NCBI GenBank assembly: GCA_029216955.1
Contig: JANAVB010029819.1
Coordinates: 33,712,148 to 33,776,147 of the forward strand
Origin: Iris pallida
Taxonomy: Eukaryota; Streptophyta; Magnoliopsida; Asparagales; Iridaceae
Length of the DNA stretch: 64,000 nt
Direction of reading: 5' to 3'
Shown: positions 22,683 through 64,000 of the stretch, piece after piece
Layout of the letters: every line of letters starts with the position of its first letter
Position numbering within the stretch: position 1 is the first letter of the stretch
Program-made: the position numbers and the translations under genes
Notes under the pieces: generated by a model
Database searches by the model: none
What the model saw: only the letters and a program-made list of their open reading frames with translations
Told to the model about the DNA's origin: nothing

Positions 22683-25246
22683 TATACGGATTAAAATGAT
22701 GGGCAATAAGGAAACATGTCTAAAATAATTTCTTAGCTGAAAAGTTGATTTGAGTGGGCACAATCTCTGCGGAGGTTAAAAAAAATCTGCAAAACCGACT
22801 TCATGTGTCGCTACAATTTAAGTGAGATGCAAAGTCATCTATGAGCCTAACCTTTGTTTCTTTGCAACCACCATGGGTCAATGTATTGTGACCTGGGCAA
22901 ATTACTTCTTTGATCTTAATCTTCACTTTATACTTGGAAGCACAACACCCAAAAGTACATGTTTCCGTGTCATGTTGTGTCAGACATCTATTGCATTGGC
23001 ATGACACATACACTCCAAAAGATGGTAGGACATACCAAAATGGGTTCTGTGTCCTCGTCGATGTATCCATATCTTCTCGTGTCTAATTCATGTCTCTGTG
23101 CTCATTGGCTCAATTTGTTAGATCACCTTGCCCCAAGGATTCAATTCCTAGAGTTTAATGCTCCCTCTATAATATCTCAAAGGCCTAATTGTTAGATAGT
23201 CTATGACACTTTTTGGGACCCTAGTGCGAAAACTTAATGGAACCACTATACACAATTCCTTTTATCGAGTAGTTTTTAATCACTAGGAGCTATAAAGATG
23301 AGAGGATTGCAGTTAGATCAGCAACTCTCTCTCTCTCTCTTGATTGCTTGCTTGATTGAGGCCTACATTGTCTAATTTACAGCCAACTTGGGCTTAGGTA
23401 CATCTTATTGGAGTTAAGTAGCTAATCTTGAAGGAGTCTGGCATTCATAGCAAAGCTAAGTCGTGCGTATGTACATGTTAACGGATGGATCAATTAAGGT
23501 TAGCATACAGCTCCAATTGGATCAATTTGTAAATTTGGTAGTCCTGATCTTTAAGCAGTCAATGTCACATATAGGATCCTGGAAAGATGGGGGGTGCAGA
23601 TCCTAAAATGCTTAGAATGATCTAAATCACTTATATGAAAGATGAACATTAATCTCAATTAGATCAGTTTGTAAGATTCGGTCTTCTGTTAGGATCCTAA
23701 GAAGGTTAAAAGTGTAGAGTAAACGAGAATTTGAAGACTGGTTCACAGCCAACTGTGTCATTTTGGTGGAACCTAAACTTCATCTCTTAAGCAATTCACG
23801 TCACGGGGTTATTCTAATGTGCCAATGTACTTGGAGTTCAAAATTCAATAAGATTTGCAATAGAGTCCAACTATTTTACTTTGTAGGTATAGGAGATCTT
23901 AAAATTTCTCATTAACGGCTCACGAATCTGACTGTCTCGCTTTGGAGGTGCCTAACTTTAGATTGAAAGATTTAAGGTGCTATACCTAACTAGCCAATTT
24001 ACCTGTTGTTTGAAAGACAGAATGGTGCAGCCCCAAGAGGTTAACCGTGTATGTGTTGGAGATCCAGAATTTTTTGAAGGAAACTATAGACTGCTCGTAA
24101 GATGATGCACTTAGAAAGAAAGCAGGCCGCCTCTTATGATAGCAACAACAGGCCCCCTATACTAAATTAAGGATTTTAAGAACTGTTTAGGGGTTCATTT
24201 GAATAGAAGTGCCCAAGTATGGGTGATGCGTGGTTGTTTTTTAATTTGGAGGAGCCTAAGGATTAGCGTGGGAAGAAGGCTCTAAATATTGGTCTTGAGT
24301 GGATACATATGCCAGGGTCCTACAGGGCAATTGAAGGAAGCTTTGTGAGCTATCATAAGAAGAGCTCCAAAGCTTCAAATGATTGCAAAGAAACTAGGAC
24401 AATTCAAAAACTGAAGAGTGGAAGCAGTTGAATACCAGAGTGGAAGCAGTTGCATACCACTGTATCCTCACTTTTTATCCTAAAAAAGTAAATGACTCTT
24501 CGTAAATCCTGTTTATCACTGGTGAAAGGGTAGCCATGTTCTGATGCAGGGCATACATATATGGCTGTGTGATTTGGGGACTCATAACCTCTTTAGTTCA
24601 CTTTATGGAGAAAATCCAACCTGTACATTTGGTATCCATGAAGGTGATTATTGTAACTTCTCGGTATATGACTATATAATAATCTTCTGAATGCCCTGTA
24701 CTAAGCTAAATGTTTGTGGTGGAGGTATGTACCACATTTTCATATTAGGCACTTCTCTTCTTTAATGCTGGGACGGGGCACTTAATAATGCCGTAACGAA
24801 GGATGTTATATTTGCTAATATTATGGTCGGCATGGTCTTTAACAGAGATATATGTAAGAAAGGATTAAAAACTCCACCAAAAAGTTTTGGCAGAAAGGCT
24901 TTGTTGTTGTTGTAGTAGTACTAGCCCGAGTTTCTATATATTTTTGATCAGAAATTCATATCAACTTTCTCACTTTATGATTGATAATGATTTTATTTAG
25001 TAGGCTTTCTAGTTTTTTATTGTGAATTTTTTATCTCATTCAGAAAATGTTTTGAAACCAATCTCCAATTCTGTAGAACATGAATATGCTTCTCTCAATA
25101 GCAGTTATCTGGGTTTGTTGTTGACGCTAGTGAAAGTTTTCTACATACGCTACGACTTATGTTTTGTCTTTTTCATACCAATTATGTGGAATTGTTATAA
25201 TCTTAAAAAGTGTGGATGCTTAATTTTTTTACTATATATTATCCAG
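22683..25246. other. Unassigned sequence upstream of the first recognised kinase exon
   Basis: 2.5 kb with no LRR N-terminal cap, signal peptide or other coding block that I recognise. A minus-strand open reading at 23070-22801 (Cys-rich) matches no family that I know. It may be part of intron 1 of the kinase gene. The last six bases (ATCCAG) form a good 3' splice site. Confidence 0.5.
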
Positions 25247-60580
<35,334 letters not shown>

Positions 60581-60720
60581 CGTGCCTAAATAAATCCCAT
60601 TACGTTGTAACTGCTCTGGCTCATGAGAGAGGCTACTCTTTTCTTGCTGTACACAATTCATTGTATTCTTTGTTGCAGAATCTGTAAATGGAACCGCTGT
60701 TAAATCTCATTCCTTTCTTT
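60581..60720 (+). other. Probable 3' UTR of the kinase gene
   Basis: Follows the TGA. AATAAA-like CTAAATAAATCC is at 60586 and a TGTATTCTTTGTTG stretch near 60662. The cleavage site cannot be fixed from sequence. Confidence 0.45.
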
Positions 60721-60875
60721 TGGTTAAGATTTAAGAGCTGCTCCGAATTTTGTTAGTTGGTAACATAATTGTACAGCCATTGAGATGGGTAGATTTGCCA
60801 ACTTCAGGTCTTTGTATTTGTTGATTTTGGTTGCAATTTTTGACAGTATGTAGCAAGAATAAAAGTATGTCTCTA

Positions 60876-61160
60876 GGGGTGAGTATTATTCGGTCTTTGG
60901 CCGAGAACCAAACTAAACTAAATAAGAAATTCGGTTCGGTATCGATTTTGAAAATACTAAAATTTATTATTCGCTTTTGGTTTGAAAATCGAAGAAGACT
61001 TACGCAATTACGTACATAAGTTCAATTTTATGCATATTAAAAATATGTATATTTTGAAAACAGTAATTTTAAATTTATGTATGTGATTTAAAGTCCAATT
61101 TTAGTAATTGAACAGCTAACTTTGGGTCCAATTTTGAATATAAAAAATATATGTATAAAT
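60876..61160. mobile_element. Single hAT-like end (TAGGGGTGAGTATT type), possible fragment
   Basis: TAGGGGTGAGTATTATTCGG with following TTCGGTTCGGTATCG resembles a common plant hAT MITE end. No matching inverted end was found downstream, so it is a fragment at best. Confidence 0.35.
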
Positions 61161-61820
61161 TTTTATATTTTAATATAACTTAGCCACAATTCTAACCTCC
61201 CGTTGACCCTACCATACAATAAATAAATATGCCCGACAGTTGTGGCTATGTATCTCCACTTAATTACTTGTATACCTGTCAGAAGTAACATAATAAATGC
61301 TCTCCCAACATGTGATTTTAGCATGGAAATTTCAAGGTTATTTATAAAGGTACATCAATTTTTGATCAGGGCTATCTTATTTCAAAGTTTGATTTATTTA
61401 CAAGTTTGCCATTGAAAAAATTGATCAGGACTATTCAAGGCATAAAAGTCACTTTTTTTTGTCTTCTTCCTCTCCAAAGCTCTCTCTCCACCTTTCTCTA
61501 AACCCTAGAATGATTCCTCGTCCCCATTTGTGGTCCCCAACTTAACACCTAACAAATTCTTCTTGTCTCCAAACCCTAGAATAATCCTCAACAAATATTT
61601 GTAGTACTCGGTATGTTCTCGAGTACTAGATGGCAAAGTTTGTTAAATAATCGGTTCTTTCCAAATTATTGAATATTTTGTCACAATGTAGGAAATATGG
61701 AAGAATGTGGGACATCAAATCTATCAATCGATCAGTCCGGTCCTTCCGAAGAACACAACATTCCCTCCGAAGAACTCTTGTAGGTCTCCGACCCTACCTA
61801 CAATATTGCGTAGTCGACAC
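61161..61820. other. 3' flank, unassigned
   Basis: No gene recognised. Contains CTAAACCCTAGAATGATTCC and a later near copy CCAAACCCTAGAATAATCC, a small direct repeat. Confidence 0.5.
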
Positions 61821-62139
61821 TAGGACTGCCACACATTCAGACAGTACTATGTACTTGAAGGACTGCCAGAAAATGTGGCAGTCATGAAGTTGATCTTCTG
61901 TTCAACTGGACTGCCACATTTTCTGGCAGTCCAGCAAGTACTTAGGACTGCCAGAAAGTGCGACAGTCCAGAAGATGATCTCGTGCTTAACTGGATTGTC
62001 ACAATTTCTGGCGGTCCAACAAGTACCTAGGACTGCCAGAAATTGTGGCAGTCCTTAACTTAATCTCATGTTTAATTGGACTGCCACATTTTCTGGCAGT
62101 CCATCAAGTACTTAGGACTGCCAGAAGTTGTGGCAGTCT
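61821..62139. repeat. Array of GACTGCCA...TGGCAGTC hairpins
   Basis: At least eight inverted repeats, alternately GGACTGCCAGAAAATGTGGC-type and GACTGCCACATTTTCTGGC-type, with 8-base arms and 7-base loops, in roughly 115-base higher-order units (AGCAAGTACTTA, ATCTCATG spacers). Neighbouring copies are reverse complements, so larger stems are also possible. Confidence 0.9.
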
Positions 62140-62385
62140 AGTTTAACAGCAGTGTGAGTCCTGAATTGGATATTGTCTTTGGTTTTGTCGTTGATTTTGT
62201 CGTTGATTTTGTTTTAAATTTTTTGGAAATTTAGTGTAGGGCACACCATCTCCTATTTTCATTGATTTGAGGAATATATCTCGACGAATATTGCCTTTGA
62301 ATCTTACGATGAAGCATTAGAATGATCCAGAGAAGTTGGAAGGCAATCGAACACAATCCTTGTCATTTCAAGGTCATTACGATCC

Positions 62386-62566
62386 CGGCCGAGTCGTAAA
62401 ACTGTAGATCTTGGATGTGAAAGAGGTGAGACGTTTAGGGTTCATCATAAAAAAGATGAACTTTCCCCAAGAAAATCTCCGGAGAAGGCGACATGGACAA
62501 GGAAATATGGTTGTCCATTCAAGGTAGTGCTGGTATGCAAAAATGATGGAAAGTGGATAGTTGTGG
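62386..62566 (+). pseudogene. FAR1/MULE transposase N-terminal fragment
   Basis: One frame reads RPSRKTVDLGCERGETFRVH, then TWTRKYGCPFKVVLVC and DGKWIVVV. This is the WRKY-GCM1-type zinc-binding DNA-recognition domain found in Mutator-like transposases and FAR1/FRS proteins (GCERGG...CGCPF...W.V.V). A stop lies just upstream and the next element interrupts it before the expected Cys/His. Because of the surrounding repeats it is more likely a MULE relic than a FAR1-type host gene. Confidence 0.7.
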
Positions 62567-62567
62567 T

Positions 62568-63840
62568 GAGGGCTGCAAACTAGCCAAGCCGAGACAAGCT
62601 TTTGTAAGCTTGAGCTTGGCTTGGCTAGAATTAATCGAGCTCAAGCTCGAGCTCGAGCTTGATAAATTTTTTATTTAGAGCTTGAGCTTGGCTCGAGCTT
62701 GTTTATATTAAGCTTAAGCTTGGCTTGATAAGCAAGCTTGATATGCTCAAAATCAAGCTCTTTAAGCTTGATTTCAAAGCTGGCTCAAATTTATTTCAAG
62801 CTTATTAAACTTGATTTCAAGCTTAACGAGCTCGATTTAAATTTAGTTATGTTTGAATTCAAGTACCTATAATATTAACAATTTATTTATAAAAATTAAT
62901 TAAAAAAGTTCCTTAATATAAGAACAAACGGGCTTCTAAACAAGCTCCTAAACGAGCCAGCTCCCGAGCTCAAACGAGCCGAGTACTTCTAAGCAGGGGC
63001 GGAACCAGGATTTTGGAGTAGGGTGGGCTAGCTAATAGTTATTATAAGGTTCTAAAAATTTATGCCAAAAATTCAGTAGACTTTTTTTTTTTTGTAAATT
63101 CGATGATTCACAACCCGTCTTGCACAATAAATATAAGAAAAATAAATATGTATTCATCGTAAATATAGATAACAAGTACTCAATTCATCATTTCCAACAA
63201 CTGTGTATAATAAATGAAGTTGGATAATAAAAGTTGTGATATAGAACTATGAGGCCTTTAGGCATGTCTACTCGTACAAGGGAAACCAAAAGCTGCAACG
63301 GACTTGGTAGGAGCAATTGGGTGTATCTATTTGATCTTCATGAAATTGAACTTTGAACTTGTAAAGAAAGATAACTAGCCTTCAAGGGGTATTCATAGAA
63401 AGAGTCAATACTTGTGTCAATTCCAGCATCCATTTAATCTTCATGAAATTAAACTTGTAAAGGAAGACAACTTGCCTTCAAAAGGTACTCATAGAAAGAG
63501 TCAATACTTGTGCCAAATTCAGCACCATGCAATTGAAAAAATACAAAGATAAATAATAACAATCATCTTTATGAAATTTTACTCAAATTGCCAATATCAA
63601 GCTCCAATGAAATGAAAGCTAGCTTGAGTATCAGGTTCACGTAACGTTTTTTTTTCTCCATTATAATCCACTTAAAGTCCCTCCGCCCCTGCTTCTAAGC
63701 TTGGATTTGGCTCGTTTATTAAACAAGCTCGAAAATAAAGTTGAACTTAGTTTGTTTACTAAACGAACCGAGCTCAAACGAGCTTTTATCGAGCCGAGCT
63801 TCGAGCAGCTCGGGAACGGCTTGGCTCATTTGCAGCCCTA
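62568..63840. mobile_element. hAT MITE, second copy of the AAGCTTGA-rich family, holding a nested hAT
   Basis: Ends GAGGGCTGCAAACTAGCC and, inverted, TAGGGCTGCAAATGAGCC match the MITE at 6823-7480 and the body shares TAAGCTTGAGCTTGGCTTG and AACGAGCTC words throughout. The flanks GTTGTGGT and GTTGACTG share only the first four bases, so the target duplication is decayed. 62994-63691 is a later insertion. Confidence 0.88.
62994..63691. mobile_element. hAT element of CAGGGGCGGA type nested in the MITE
   Basis: Exact 8-bp duplication CTTCTAAG (62986-62993 and 63692-63699). Ends are CAGGGGCGGAACCAGG and, inverted, CAGGGGCGGAGGGACTTT. Inside, about 100 bases are tandemly duplicated (CTTCATGAAATT...AAAGAGTCAATACTTGTG at 63339-63418 and 63433-63512). 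No transposase. Same end type as the element around L1-C. Confidence 0.94.
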
Positions 63841-64000
63841 GTTGACTGACTACTCGTTGGTTACGAAAGATTAAGGGCTGGGCTGTCCATTAATTGCCAA
63901 GATCAAGGCCTTTCCATATATATATTTATATATAACTTAGCATAAAGTAATAGCATTTGAAATAGGAAAAACTTCAACTAACGATATAGTTTAACATAAT
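63841..64000. other. Right edge, unassigned
   Basis: Nothing recognised apart from a short TATATATATTTATATATA run. Confidence 0.6.

Noticed and set aside
22801..23070. Minus-strand Cys-rich reading as a small gene
   Set aside because: No signal peptide, no recognised family, no splice context, and it starts only by chance ATG; left as unassigned.
61821..62139. CRISPR-like direct repeats
   Set aside because: Plant nuclear context, alternating orientation of repeats and related spacers; it is an inverted-repeat minisatellite.

Overview
The window is plant nuclear DNA from a flowering plant with a repeat-rich genome. The evidence is one host gene of the FEI1/FEI2 class of leucine-rich-repeat receptor-like kinases, split by canonical GT-AG introns, surrounded and penetrated by plant-type transposable elements (Ty1/copia, Ogre/Tat-like Ty3/gypsy, large non-autonomous LTR elements, L1 and RTE LINEs, tRNA-like SINEs, hAT and Mutator-type elements). 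I cannot name the species.

Layout. 1-16.8 kb is a nest of elements on the minus strand. A near full-length L1 (L1-A, running from 14738 towards the left edge) carries a copia LTR (1-102), a deleted hAT transposon (168-2974) and an 8.6 kb non-autonomous LTR element (LARD-A, 5580-14178). LARD-A itself holds two hAT MITEs. Next to it lies a 5'-truncated L1 (L1-B, 14767-16795). 16.8-25.2 kb holds a composite G/TA/CT minisatellite, a SINE-like piece, a complete 5.1 kb copia element (17597-22677) and unassigned sequence.

25247-60580 is the kinase gene. Eleven exons were placed by splice sites, phase and family homology. They encode five 24-residue LRR blocks, a juxtamembrane/transmembrane part and a complete RD-type kinase domain in pieces. 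About 1.55 kb of coding sequence is spread over 35.3 kb. Exon 1 (signal peptide and N-terminal cap) was not found, so it lies left of the window, or is unrecognised in the first 25 kb. The last exon has a one-base deficit in a T run that would truncate the kinase if real. Intron 7 (14.7 kb) is a three-level nest: hAT element, then L1-C, then LARD-C. Intron 9 carries an Ogre/Tat-like element with ORF1 and gag but no pol and no 3' LTR. Introns 10 and 11 carry hAT MITEs, an RTE LINE relic and a Mutator-type MITE.

60.6-64 kb holds the 3' flank, an array of short hairpins, a FAR1/MULE transposase fragment, and an hAT MITE with a second hAT element inside it.

The most promising leads are the three L1 copies whose clean ends all abut (TA)n tracts, suggesting a LINE that targets or is tailed by TA microsatellites; a TAATG overlap joining L1 ORF1 and ORF2; a 28-base block identical in the otherwise diverged leaders of the two LARDs; an AGGCGCC-like motif array in the Ogre-like LTR; a 115-base G homopolymer; and the kinase frameshift.
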